Source: a virus. From it: a stretch of DNA of 60,507 bases. Location of the stretch: positions 1 to 60,507 of the IMG/VR virus record IMGVR_UViG_3300030090_004814. One strand, written 5' to 3'. Position 1 is the first letter of the stretch. Every line of letters starts with the position of its first letter. A model generated the notes under the pieces. It ran no database searches. It saw only the letters and a list, made by a program, of their open reading frames with translations, and was not told the origin of the DNA. This document shows, one piece after another, positions 24,770-32,075 of the stretch. A program made the translations under genes and the position numbers.

Positions 24770-25897
24770 ATGGTAACACCAAGTAATGTATCATCAGATG
24801 ATACACAAGTAGTAGAGCCTGATACAGGCTATCACACACTCGACAGAGTGAATGTAAAAGGAGCTAAAGAAGATTACGTACATAGGTTACGTGACTTATC
24901 CTTTGGCTATAATCACGACGCTAAGTCGTATATGATAATCCTACCTAATAATGGTAGACCTGTTATAAGTAACAAGCGGTTCACGACTGATCTTCTCACG
25001 GAGATTGGTGGCAATGGACTCGTCCGTTATGGTAGAATGCTACACTCAACAGGTCAGCTTGATCTCCTCTTGAGGAATGTCCATGAGCAATTGGACAGGA
25101 CCGACAAGAAGATGTTAATCAGGACTAAGCAAAGGACTGACATCGAGAGTGTACTGCCAACCTTTGAAGCCAGGGCACTGCTGTCTACAAAGTACAAGCG
25201 GTTAGATAACGATGTGTTATTCCCACTTATTGATGGTGTGCTTGAACAGCTGGACTTCAAGATGAAGTTCTTAGGTGGACGTAATGACGGTGTCATTACT
25301 CATGCTAGGTTCATCAGTGAAGAGGCTGTGTATGAGAAAGGTGATCGTAAGATGTACTTAGGCTTTCAAGTCAGGACATCAGAAGTCGGTGCATCAGGAT
25401 TGTACATTGAGTTCTTTATCTGCGATGCATACTGTGACAATGGTATGGTCTTCGGCAGACAGGACTTAGAACTAGGAGAGTTCTACATGAAGCACTTGGG
25501 CAGGGCTGTCATAGGGACAGGGCTAAAGCCTCAACGTGAACCACGTTATGAGGATATCCGAAACGTACAGAATCATTTGGTTAGGATGTTCCAATTCGAT
25601 AACATCCAAATGATTCGTAACATGTTGGAGCTTTCATTCGAGAGAACCTTTGACGGGGATGCTGATGATATCATCGACAAGTTTGGTAGACATTACAGCC
25701 TCAGTAAAGAGGAGATTGATCTCGCCAAAGAGGAGTTCAAACCACATGAGCGTCATGCTTATGGTATACAAGCTGCATTCACAGCAGCAGCACAAAGGGT
25801 AGAAACCTTTGACAGGAGAGCAGAGCTTGACCGCATTGGTGGTAGGATTGTCGAGCAGACAGAGGATCAGTGGAACAAGTTAGTATTGGCTGCATAA
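24770..25897 (+). CDS. DUF932-like early protein
   Basis: A 375-residue protein resembling the DUF932 / phage-plasmid TIGR03299 family: an N-terminal substrate-like segment (YMIILPNNGRPVISNKRF), the ARALLSTKYKRLDND segment, a strand-rich core (MYLGFQVRTSEVGASGLYIE) and a C-terminal helical region. The family is common on phages and plasmids and has no settled biochemical role. I start at ATG 24770; a GTG at 24719 is open but sits in a CTGGTG/CACCAG inverted repeat. A very strong terminator follows. Confidence 0.75.
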   Translation: MVTPSNVSSDDTQVVEPDTGYHTLDRVNVKGAKEDYVHRLRDLSFGYNHDAKSYMIILPNNGRPVISNKRFTTDLLTEIGGNGLVRYGRMLHSTGQLDLLLRNVHEQLDRTDKKMLIRTKQRTDIESVLPTFEARALLSTKYKRLDNDVLFPLIDGVLEQLDFKMKFLGGRNDGVITHARFISEEAVYEKGDRKMYLGFQVRTSEVGASGLYIEFFICDAYCDNGMVFGRQDLELGEFYMKHLGRAVIGTGLKPQREPRYEDIRNVQNHLVRMFQFDNIQMIRNMLELSFERTFDGDADDIIDKFGRHYSLSKEEIDLAKEEFKPHERHAYGIQAAFTAAAQRVETFDRRAELDRIGGRIVEQTEDQWNKLVLAA

Positions 25898-25915
25898 CTA
25901 GAAGCAAACAAACTT

Positions 25916-25953
25916 ACACAGAACCCTATGCAGTCTAGGGTTCTGTGTTTTTT
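25916..25953 (+). terminator. Strong terminator after the DUF932-like gene
   Basis: A perfect stem of at least 12 pairs (CACAGAACCCTA / TAGGGTTCTGTG) with a 7-base loop, followed by TTTTTT. The next start codon (25957) begins only three bases after the T-run, so the next gene needs its own promoter or depends on read-through. Confidence 0.9.
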
Positions 25954-25956
25954 ATT

Positions 25957-26151
25957 ATGATAGACATAGATAGAATAGATGTCGCAATCCGTGCATTGGG
26001 AGATCTAGAATCACAAATAAGATACATGCAAGTAGTTCCAGCTGAAAGGCTAGAAAGAAAACTTGCTATTGAAAACATAAGAGAAGTACAAGACATCTTG
26101 TGCAAAGTAAAAATAGGAGCAAAGAAACATGCCAAATCACACACAAATTAA
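25957..26151 (+). CDS. Small helical early protein
   Basis: A 64-residue protein (MIDIDRIDVAIRALGDLESQ...), helical and charged. The ATG at 25957 directly follows the terminator. A GTG at 25945 would place the start inside the stem. It overlaps the next gene by 23 bases. Function unknown. Confidence 0.6.
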   Translation: MIDIDRIDVAIRALGDLESQIRYMQVVPAERLERKLAIENIREVQDILCKVKIGAKKHAKSHTN

Positions 26152-26752
26152 ACTAAGTGTAAAGAAGAAAGGAAGCGGTAAGTACGCTAACTCAAAGAAG
26201 ATAGACGTACTTGACGCACCACCTGCTATGGCAGGAGATAGGATGGCAGCCTTGTTATCAAGGTTTACCTTCCAAAAGATAGTACCAATGCCTGACTACC
26301 ATGAAGACTATGGTGGCAGGTTGGATACAACTAAGCCTACTTCAGCCAGGCTGAGTGATGAGCCTAGTAGTAATGACTGGTACAGTTGGAGGTTAGACCA
26401 TTGGGATACTAAATGGGATGCCTATGATGTATACAGTGGTGTTGATACTTATAATGAAGATGAAACTATCAACCTGTACAAATCAGGCGGGCATTTTACA
26501 ACTGCCTGGGCACCTCCATACAGAGTCATCCACAAGATGCAGATGCTTTTCCCAGACTTTGAGATAAGTATGAAGTACCTTGATGAGGGTTACATGTTCG
26601 CAGGACAAATGTTCTCGAATGGTGAAGTAGTTGAGGCATCAGATAGAAGTAGCACACTGTTTGAAGTTATTGAGAAAGCCTACACCTTAGACTTTATCAG
26701 TGACGAGGAGAGGCACGAGATGCACAAAGAGAATGAGGAGGTAGGCGGATGA
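26129..26752 (+). CDS. YubB / DUF1281 ferredoxin-like-fold protein
   Basis: A 207-residue protein beginning MPNHTQIKLSV, with FTFQKIVPMPDY, then WYSWRLDHWDTKWDAYDV, then AWAPPYRVIHKMQMLFPD and YLDEGYMFAGQM. The order PN-(H/W)-N-like start, F-x-KI-PMP, W-x-x-x-WGTKWDA and AW-PP is that of the DUF1281/YubB (Api92-like) proteins with a ferredoxin-like fold found on plasmids and phages. Their function is unknown. It is coupled to the next gene by ATGA. Confidence 0.78.
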   Translation: MPNHTQIKLSVKKKGSGKYANSKKIDVLDAPPAMAGDRMAALLSRFTFQKIVPMPDYHEDYGGRLDTTKPTSARLSDEPSSNDWYSWRLDHWDTKWDAYDVYSGVDTYNEDETINLYKSGGHFTTAWAPPYRVIHKMQMLFPDFEISMKYLDEGYMFAGQMFSNGEVVEASDRSSTLFEVIEKAYTLDFISDEERHEMHKENEEVGG

Positions 26753-26988
26753 AAGCTGAAGACCCTTTAGAAGTTAGCAAGCGACTAGTTAAAGTAGTTA
26801 ATGATCCAGAAAAACAAAAGTTGATGGATGATGCTTACGAGCTAGTCACTGATCTTATTGACACTCGCCTCTCTGACTTAGGTGCAAGACCTGACGAAGA
26901 ACGAGACGAAGGCACGGAATATGAAGAGCAACTATTAGAAGTTGCTTTGAACATTCTTTCACAGAAATCAATCACTGTCATACTATGA
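26749..26988 (+). CDS. Small acidic early protein
   Basis: A 79-residue acidic helical protein starting MKAEDPLEVSKRLVKVVND. It has a strong GAGGAGG upstream and ATGA overlaps at both ends. Function unknown. Confidence 0.65.
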   Translation: MKAEDPLEVSKRLVKVVNDPEKQKLMDDAYELVTDLIDTRLSDLGARPDEERDEGTEYEEQLLEVALNILSQKSITVIL

Positions 26989-27161
26989 CAATAAAACAGA
27001 TTCATGAACTCATGGACGATGGTCCACGAGCTTATGCTACATGGAAGCTAGAAGATCTAAAGAGACTTCTAGATAAACTAAAAGAACAAGAAGAAAATGA
27101 AAGTAGAGCTGAAGAGCATACAATACTGCGAGGCGTTAAGCCAAGAAACACCTGCCTTTAG
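26985..27161 (+). CDS. 58-residue early protein
   Basis: A short protein (MTIKQIHELMDDGPRAYATW...) with an amphipathic helix (LEDLKRLLDKLKEQEE). The ATGA overlap with the preceding gene supports it. It overlaps the next gene by 65 bases, and either its C-terminus or the next start could be wrong. Confidence 0.45.
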   Translation: MTIKQIHELMDDGPRAYATWKLEDLKRLLDKLKEQEENESRAEEHTILRGVKPRNTCL

Positions 27162-27618
27162 TGGCAAGGTATATGTCAACGGAAGACATGTCGGTCAAGC
27201 TGAGAATGCTGGACACGGAGGACCTACAGATGTGCGAGTCGCATGGAAAGGTAAACGAGATCCTGAAACTGACTATCCTGTTTGCGAGGACAAGGACAAG
27301 AAAGTTATAAAGGATCTGCACAAGTGGGCAAAGAAGCACCACCAATTCGGAATCGAAGAACTAATAGAAGATCTCCTGTATGATGAGTTACATTGGAGAG
27401 ACTTCCAAAAGCTAAAGAGAAATAAGTTGGTGTACCTTCAGGATGGTAAGATATGGTCTGCCACCAAAGGCAGTTTAACTTCTGAACACATCAAGTCTGG
27501 TAAAGCAGAGGAAGTACTGAAGGCAGCAAGTTGGTGGAAGGACAGCAATGTTTTTCTTAACAACATTACAAGATCTGAGTTCTTGGAGAAGTATCTAACA
27601 GCTTACAAGGGGGAGTAG
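27097..27618 (+). CDS. Hypothetical early protein
   Basis: A 173-residue protein with FSGKVYVNGRHVGQAENAGH near the N-terminus, a strand-turn-strand seen in several phage and plasmid hypothetical proteins, followed by a helical charged region and a C-terminal WWKDSNVFLNN segment. No catalytic motif is visible. A Shine-Dalgarno for the next gene lies at its end. Confidence 0.65.
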   Translation: MKVELKSIQYCEALSQETPAFSGKVYVNGRHVGQAENAGHGGPTDVRVAWKGKRDPETDYPVCEDKDKKVIKDLHKWAKKHHQFGIEELIEDLLYDELHWRDFQKLKRNKLVYLQDGKIWSATKGSLTSEHIKSGKAEEVLKAASWWKDSNVFLNNITRSEFLEKYLTAYKGE

Positions 27619-27620
27619 TT

Positions 27621-27800
27621 ATGAAATATGATTACAAGATATTTGTAGAAACGAACGGATGTTGTTCCCGTGAAACCATTAATTATTTATTTGAGTGGTA
27701 TAACGGAACAGAGGAAACAACTATTGCTGTTTCCTTACACGCTGCAATAAAACTTGCTGAAACCTTTGAAGGTTTTGGCTACAAAAGAAAGGAAAAATAA
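27621..27800 (+). CDS. 59-residue early protein
   Basis: A short protein (MKYDYKIFVETNGCCSRETI...) with an adjacent Cys pair and a helical C-terminus. GGGGGAG lies upstream, two bases separate it from the gene before, and its stop lies one base before the next ATG. Function unknown. Confidence 0.58.
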   Translation: MKYDYKIFVETNGCCSRETINYLFEWYNGTEETTIAVSLHAAIKLAETFEGFGYKRKEK

Positions 27801-27801
27801 A

Positions 27802-28461
27802 ATGGGATATACACACTATTGGTATACCAAAAAAGAGATACCCGCTGATAAGTGGGATGCATTCACCAATGACTGTAAAGAGTTGTTGGATTCAGATGCT
27901 GCTGAAGGCATAGTCTGGAGTAGGAAAGATAAGATCTTCCCTTACATTACAGATGAGTACTGTACCTTTGACGGCATAGGTAACAATGGACATGAGACTT
28001 TTTCCATGTCTAGAAATCGTGGACGACGAGAGTCTGATGGCGAGAGCTTTGACTGCTGTAAGACAGCACAGAAACCATATGATAAGTATGTGGTTGACGT
28101 TCTGATACTCGCAGAAAAACACTTCGGTGATTTGATACGGGTAAAGAGTGACGGTCACTGGCCTGATGTAAAGAGGGATAGAGAGCATGAGAAGTTACAG
28201 AATCACATGTTCGATGTAGCCTTTACAGTTGAGTCAACTAACAAGGCTGAAGATGTAACGAACGAGGAGATACTCAAAGCATTAGCAAAGCGATGGGCTT
28301 CTCTTTGCCAAGAGTTTAAAGATGACTTACACAAACCATATGGTGAAGCCTTTGGTTACAGTGATTCATATGATGTTAGAGAGGATAAAACAGAACCTGC
28401 ACTCAACCACATGTTTGGTGATGTGCCTAAAGACCTTGATAAATTAAGGATTAAGAAATAA
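27802..28461 (+). CDS. MGYTHYW-family phage protein
   Basis: A 219-residue protein beginning MGYTHYWYTKKEIPADKW, the hallmark of a family widespread in phages and bacterial mobile elements. The internal SFDCCKTAQKPYDKYVVDVL segment and the SDGHWPDV segment are also typical. Function is not established. A longer frame from 27754 would overlap the 59-residue gene; the invariant MGYTHYW start decides the matter. Confidence 0.8.
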   Translation: MGYTHYWYTKKEIPADKWDAFTNDCKELLDSDAAEGIVWSRKDKIFPYITDEYCTFDGIGNNGHETFSMSRNRGRRESDGESFDCCKTAQKPYDKYVVDVLILAEKHFGDLIRVKSDGHWPDVKRDREHEKLQNHMFDVAFTVESTNKAEDVTNEEILKALAKRWASLCQEFKDDLHKPYGEAFGYSDSYDVREDKTEPALNHMFGDVPKDLDKLRIKK

Positions 28462-28465
28462 TCTT

Positions 28466-29305
28466 ATGAACAGAAAGCAACTAATGCAGTTTGCACAGAT
28501 GGTGCAGACTGAAAAGAAAGCCTGGCGATTACAACAATGGCTAGACGAAAACGTCCTTGGGGACATCACAAAGGTTGGAACGTGGGCTTATCACGCCCAC
28601 AAGTTTCAACGCTTTTTAGATACAGGTAAACCAGAGTTCTCTGTGTTTGCAGATGGTAACAAGAAGTTATCCTTCAAAGCATGGTCAGTGCTTCCACTAG
28701 TCACTTGTCCTGGTGCAGGAGCATGTGCTAAGTTTTGTTACTCATTCAAAGCATGGCGGTATCCAGCTGCATTCTTCAGACAGGCACAGAACTTATGGCT
28801 CCTGAACTATGAACCCTGCACAGGGATCATTGAAGAGGAATGGATGAAACTTCCTCAAGGCATTACAGTTCGACTGTATGTTGATGGGGACATTCATGAT
28901 CTCAATACTCTAGCCTTTTGGTTCCTGATGTTAGAACAAAGACCTGACATCAAGGCGTATGGGTATAGCAAGAGTTGGGACTTGTTTCTTAGGTGGCATG
29001 AGTTGGGTCAGCCATTCCCACCTAACTACAAACTCAACCTGTCTAGTGACAGTCGCTATAGTGAAGGTAAGCGTAGGCAGATGAAGGAGTTGCCTTGTAC
29101 AAGAGGAGACTTCCTTACTGTAGCTATCGACAAGCTTGCTGCAAAAGCAGGGTTCAAGACAAGAGAATACAAGAAAGCAGTGCGTAATGCAGTAGGCAAG
29201 CGAGTGTTTGTCTGCCCAGGCACATGTGACACATGCACCCCGCAAGGCCATGCCTGTGGATTGGATTCATTTAAGAACGTGCCAATAGCAATTGGCCTCC
29301 ATTAA
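28466..29305 (+). CDS. Gp88-like Cys-cluster phage protein
   Basis: A 279-residue protein with CPGAGACAKFCYS (C81, C87, C91) and a C-terminal CPGTCDTCTPQGHACG (C250, C254, C257, C264). A middle segment (VRLYVDGDIHDLNTLAFWF) and YGYSKSW follow the pattern of the mycobacteriophage Gene 88 product family (PF17338 from memory). The two Cys clusters suggest metal or iron-sulfur binding. Function is unknown. The next gene begins one base after its stop. Confidence 0.7.
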   Translation: MNRKQLMQFAQMVQTEKKAWRLQQWLDENVLGDITKVGTWAYHAHKFQRFLDTGKPEFSVFADGNKKLSFKAWSVLPLVTCPGAGACAKFCYSFKAWRYPAAFFRQAQNLWLLNYEPCTGIIEEEWMKLPQGITVRLYVDGDIHDLNTLAFWFLMLEQRPDIKAYGYSKSWDLFLRWHELGQPFPPNYKLNLSSDSRYSEGKRRQMKELPCTRGDFLTVAIDKLAAKAGFKTREYKKAVRNAVGKRVFVCPGTCDTCTPQGHACGLDSFKNVPIAIGLH

Positions 29306-29306
29306 C

Positions 29307-29597
29307 ATGACAAAGAAACGAAACTTAAAACAGATCCTTGATGACTTCGTCCAAGCGTTCCCACAACACGGAGAAACGTATGAGGATATCACCGCCTTAC
29401 TAGTTAAGCTAGATGAGGAATTGAGTAAGCCTGATGACACACAGAGAATGATTACTAGCACCTTAGGTCAAGTGATCATTCTTCTAACTGGATTCATCAC
29501 AGAACATCCGAACTTCTTGGAAGCAACCACTGATGTGGATGTTGCGAGGAGTATATTACAAACCTTAAAAGATAAGTTGGAAGCTAGTAATAGTTGA
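29307..29597 (+). CDS. Small helical early protein
   Basis: A 96-residue helical protein starting MTKKRNLKQILDDFVQAFPQ. An in-frame TTG at 29292 would overlap the preceding gene; the ATG at 29307 is preferred. Function unknown. Confidence 0.65.
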   Translation: MTKKRNLKQILDDFVQAFPQHGETYEDITALLVKLDEELSKPDDTQRMITSTLGQVIILLTGFITEHPNFLEATTDVDVARSILQTLKDKLEASNS

Positions 29598-29598
29598 C

Positions 29599-29622
29599 AA
29601 ATAGTATAAAATTAATAATAAT
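29599..29622 (+). promoter_or_regulatory. Candidate promoter before the DnaA-like gene
   Basis: TTGACA at 29594-29599 is a consensus -35, with AATAAT 17 bases on. A 16-base run (AAATAGTATAAAATTA, 29599-29614) is identical to 20851-20866 in the early control region, suggesting a shared regulatory site. Confidence 0.4.
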
Positions 29623-29627
29623 AAATT

Positions 29628-29909
29628 ATGAGACTAGTAAATAGTAAAAGGATAGAAGCAATAAAGAAAGCGATTGTGGATGTCTCAGGTAAATCTATGA
29701 TTGAACTTGAGACAAGTCGCAAGCACACTGTCACCTCTTGGGCTACGTTAGGCATGTACCTGATGACCAAAGAAGGAGAGACAGCAGAGAGTGCTGCCAA
29801 ACATTATGGCAGGAAGCAAGGTATTGTATACCGCAAGGTCAAAGAGATCGAAGACAAGTTAGATCATTACCAGCCTGTCATTGATAAGATATTAGAAAGA
29901 GTAGAATAA
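29628..29909 (+). CDS. DnaA domain IV-like DNA-binding protein
   Basis: A 93-residue protein whose residues about 28-80 (ETSRKHTVTSWATLGMYLMT, then ESAAKHYGRKQGIVYRKVKE) follow the helix pattern of DnaA domain IV: an RxxxV basic loop, a MYL helix, a helix-turn-helix with A-xx-YGR, and a recognition helix. There is no ATPase domain. It may bind DnaA-box-like DNA to recruit or block host initiation, or act as a regulator. It shares a 16-base upstream element with the first early gene. Confidence 0.62.
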   Translation: MRLVNSKRIEAIKKAIVDVSGKSMIELETSRKHTVTSWATLGMYLMTKEGETAESAAKHYGRKQGIVYRKVKEIEDKLDHYQPVIDKILERVE

Positions 29910-30127
29910 TGTGGCTAGCAATCATTATATTTTATTTCATCTTACTGTTTTTAGTATGCAGATTTTTCTCTGTATCAAAGGAGATAAAACAAAGGCCAAA
30001 GAAACGTGAACTCTCTGCCCATCAAAAGCAGTTATTGAACATCATGACAGGAAGAGATAAGAACCAAGACCTCACCGAAAGTGAACTCGAATCTTTAAAA
30101 GAGGATGGCGACAAATGTCAACGATAA
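29909..30127 (+). CDS. Small membrane-anchored protein
   Basis: A 72-residue protein with an N-terminal membrane segment (MWLAIIIFYFILLFLVCRFF) and a charged cytoplasmic tail. The start overlaps the DnaA-like gene's stop by one base. Function unknown. Confidence 0.6.
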   Translation: MWLAIIIFYFILLFLVCRFFSVSKEIKQRPKKRELSAHQKQLLNIMTGRDKNQDLTESELESLKEDGDKCQR

Positions 30128-30309
30128 TAAGACAAAAACCAGTTGAGTTCTACAGTTATAAAACCGTAACACTTCTTTACGATAGTATTGAAGAGGTATG
30201 GAAAGTTGTAGGAGTTAAAGAAAACGAACCAAACACAGTCATCTACAAAGGAGAGAGTCAAGATCTTGCAGTTAAGTTCTTCGACACAATCATTTTGAAT
30301 GACAAATAA
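30115..30309 (+). CDS. Small early protein
   Basis: A 64-residue protein with strand-rich sequence (VEFYSYKTVTLLYDSIEEVW). It overlaps the membrane protein by 13 bases. Function unknown. Confidence 0.6.
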   Translation: MSTIIRQKPVEFYSYKTVTLLYDSIEEVWKVVGVKENEPNTVIYKGESQDLAVKFFDTIILNDK

Positions 30310-30332
30310 ACCTAAAAAATAGAAAGCAAATA

Positions 30333-31487
30333 ATGTGGATAATCCCAAAGAATATATCAGACACCTATCCCTCTGTAGTGGTTACGAGGGAATCGGAAGT
30401 GGACTCAGAAGAGTTCTCCCTAATGTGCGAGAAATCGCTCATGTTGAAATCGAAACCTTCGCTATCTGCAACCTGGTTGCGAAGATGGAAGCGAACCAAA
30501 TTCATCCAGCACCTGTGTTCACGGACCTTAAAGAATTCCCATTCAGAAAGTTTCGTGGATGCGTTGACATCCTGTCTGGTGGATTCCCCTGCCAACCTTT
30601 CTCAGGAGCAGGACTCAAGAAAGCAACAGAAGATCCAAGACACTTGTTCCCCTACATCCTTGAAGGAATCAAAGAGTGTAGACCCACTGTCTTGTTCCTC
30701 GAAAACGTCGAAGGGATCATCAGTTGCAAGACAGCCGATGGAGAATCAGTTCTCCACTATGTCCTCAGATCGTTGGAAGAAGTGGGTTACATCGCAGAGG
30801 CAGGAGTATTCTCAGCGTCTGAAGTCGGAGCGACTCATCAGAGAAAGCGAGTCTTCATCTTGGCCTACTCCAGCAGCGAGGGATTGGAAAGGATACTACA
30901 ATGTAGAGAGCCAAAAGAAGCGGTTCAGAAACTTACTACCAGACGCAGTGGAAGCACAGGAGATGTTGAGTTGGCCTACAGCGAGGACATCGGATGCAGA
31001 GGGGGGAAGGATCGAGACGGAGATAACAGACAAAGGATTCAGGAGCAAGAGGAAGAAGAGCGACCAATGGTTTGGAGCGAAGCTAAGAGACGCAGTGGAG
31101 ACGCACGAGAATTGGCCGACACCAACAGTAGCAGAGGGAGGGAAGATTGGGAACAACCCGAACTATGGACAGCTAGGACTGAGCAACCATCCCGAAGTAC
31201 ATGGGCAGAAAGTGCAGAGGGAGAAGCTTCACAAGGACAGGAAAGGATTATCCAAAGCTGGCCTTCACGACCAGGCGAAGCTCAACAAGAGTGGGAAGAG
31301 CCGAGAGTTATTGTGGGGAACCCCAAAGGAGGTAGACAGCAGAGCAGCACACACAGACAGGGGCAAGAGCAACTTGGGGGAGCAAGTACAGCACAATACA
31401 GGGAAGAAGCTCAATGCGAATTGGGTGGAGCAATTAATGGGGCTGCCAGTGGGGTGGACCCAATTGCCAACAGAGTGGATCGACTAA
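30333..31487 (+). CDS. Nested second-frame ORF over the methyltransferase gene
   Basis: A 384-codon frame begins with ATG at 30333, two bases before the methyltransferase GTG. Its product has WVTSQRQEYSQRLKSERL, three WPT motifs (WPTPAARDWKG, WPTARTSDAEGG, WPTPTVAEGG) and a C-terminal LNANWVEQLMGLPVGWTQLP. Proteins with WPTP repeats and LNPxWVExLMGxPxGWT ends are common in phage databases. The same bases give LAYS and VDRLRxLGN in the methyltransferase frame, so this family may be a dual-coded protein or a shadow of the enzyme. T-poor sequence here also lowers stop-codon chance. Confidence 0.35.
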   Translation: MWIIPKNISDTYPSVVVTRESEVDSEEFSLMCEKSLMLKSKPSLSATWLRRWKRTKFIQHLCSRTLKNSHSESFVDALTSCLVDSPANLSQEQDSRKQQKIQDTCSPTSLKESKSVDPLSCSSKTSKGSSVARQPMENQFSTMSSDRWKKWVTSQRQEYSQRLKSERLIRESESSSWPTPAARDWKGYYNVESQKKRFRNLLPDAVEAQEMLSWPTARTSDAEGGRIETEITDKGFRSKRKKSDQWFGAKLRDAVETHENWPTPTVAEGGKIGNNPNYGQLGLSNHPEVHGQKVQREKLHKDRKGLSKAGLHDQAKLNKSGKSRELLWGTPKEVDSRAAHTDRGKSNLGEQVQHNTGKKLNANWVEQLMGLPVGWTQLPTEWID

Positions 31488-31564
31488 GATTGTTAGGCAA
31501 CGGTGTTGTACCACAGGTTGCAGAAAAAGCATTTGTAACTTTACTAAGGAGGTTTAATGCCTAG
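30335..31564 (+). CDS. DNA (cytosine-5) methyltransferase
   Basis: A 409-residue enzyme that transfers a methyl group from S-adenosylmethionine to C5 of cytosine. Motifs: I LSLCSGYEGIGSG (11-23), IV GGFPCQPFSG with catalytic C86, VI ENV (123-125), VIII QRKRVFIL (169-176), and X near the C-terminus (RVDRLRLLGNGVVPQVAE). The region between VIII and X has repeated LAYS/LADT segments, as in many phage enzymes. The start must be the GTG at 30335, because no in-frame ATG lies before motif I and a stop is at 30320. It may protect phage DNA from host restriction; no cognate nuclease is adjacent. A second frame is open through 94% of the gene. Confidence 0.93.
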   Translation: MDNPKEYIRHLSLCSGYEGIGSGLRRVLPNVREIAHVEIETFAICNLVAKMEANQIHPAPVFTDLKEFPFRKFRGCVDILSGGFPCQPFSGAGLKKATEDPRHLFPYILEGIKECRPTVLFLENVEGIISCKTADGESVLHYVLRSLEEVGYIAEAGVFSASEVGATHQRKRVFILAYSSSEGLERILQCREPKEAVQKLTTRRSGSTGDVELAYSEDIGCRGGKDRDGDNRQRIQEQEEEERPMVWSEAKRRSGDARELADTNSSRGREDWEQPELWTARTEQPSRSTWAESAEGEASQGQERIIQSWPSRPGEAQQEWEEPRVIVGNPKGGRQQSSTHRQGQEQLGGASTAQYREEAQCELGGAINGAASGVDPIANRVDRLRLLGNGVVPQVAEKAFVTLLRRFNA

Positions 31565-31736
31565 ACGCAAAACATTACCTGCTGTATTATACGAAGAATC
31601 TGATGGCACTTATACTTTGTACTTTGTGGAGAACCCTAATTGGGTGGCGAGAGATTTGCCCTCAAAAGAAATGGCTAGACAAGTAGCTTCTCTACATAAT
31701 TACAGAATAGATATGACCGTCAAACGTAAGAAATAA
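31557..31736 (+). CDS. 59-residue protein after the methyltransferase
   Basis: A short protein (MPRRKTLPAVLYEESDGTYT...) with a perfect AGGAGG four bases before its ATG and an 8-base overlap with the methyltransferase gene. Two strands and a helix are suggested. Function unknown. Confidence 0.62.
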   Translation: MPRRKTLPAVLYEESDGTYTLYFVENPNWVARDLPSKEMARQVASLHNYRIDMTVKRKK

Positions 31737-31762
31737 TTTGCCATATCGGCATTGTGAGGGGA

Positions 31763-31809
31763 GCCTCGTCATCTGTTTGTAGGGATCAGGTGGCGAGGCA
31801 TTTAATTTT
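31763..31809 (+). terminator. Terminator-like hairpin
   Basis: GCCTCG at 31763-31768 pairs with CGAGGC at 31794-31799 with an added CA/TG extension, followed by ATTTAATTTT. It lies between the 59-residue gene and the last early gene. Confidence 0.6.
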
Positions 31810-31823
31810 AAAGTAAAACAAAT

Positions 31824-32069
31824 ATGATAATAAAAAAAGAAGCCAAAGGTGTATACAAAGTAAAAGATGAATTCAATACTGTTTACTATGTAGAAGACAC
31901 AAGATCTCCAAATGCACGGAACCTACCTAAAGATGTCAAAGGATCTATTGAAGGGTATTGGGGAGTGTGGCAAGAAGAGGAACATCATTTATCATTTATA
32001 AACAATTGTAAAACTCTTGCAGAGTGTTTAACTTGTATCGCCTTATGGGAAGACGCTGAACACGTCTAA
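31824..32069 (+). CDS. Last early gene, hypothetical
   Basis: An 81-residue protein starting MIIKKEAKGVYKVKDEF, with a strand-rich N-terminus and WGVWQEEEHHLSFINNC. It follows a terminator hairpin and precedes the branched inverted-repeat element. Function unknown. Confidence 0.6.
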   Translation: MIIKKEAKGVYKVKDEFNTVYYVEDTRSPNARNLPKDVKGSIEGYWGVWQEEEHHLSFINNCKTLAECLTCIALWEDAEHV

Positions 32070-32075
32070 CAATTT

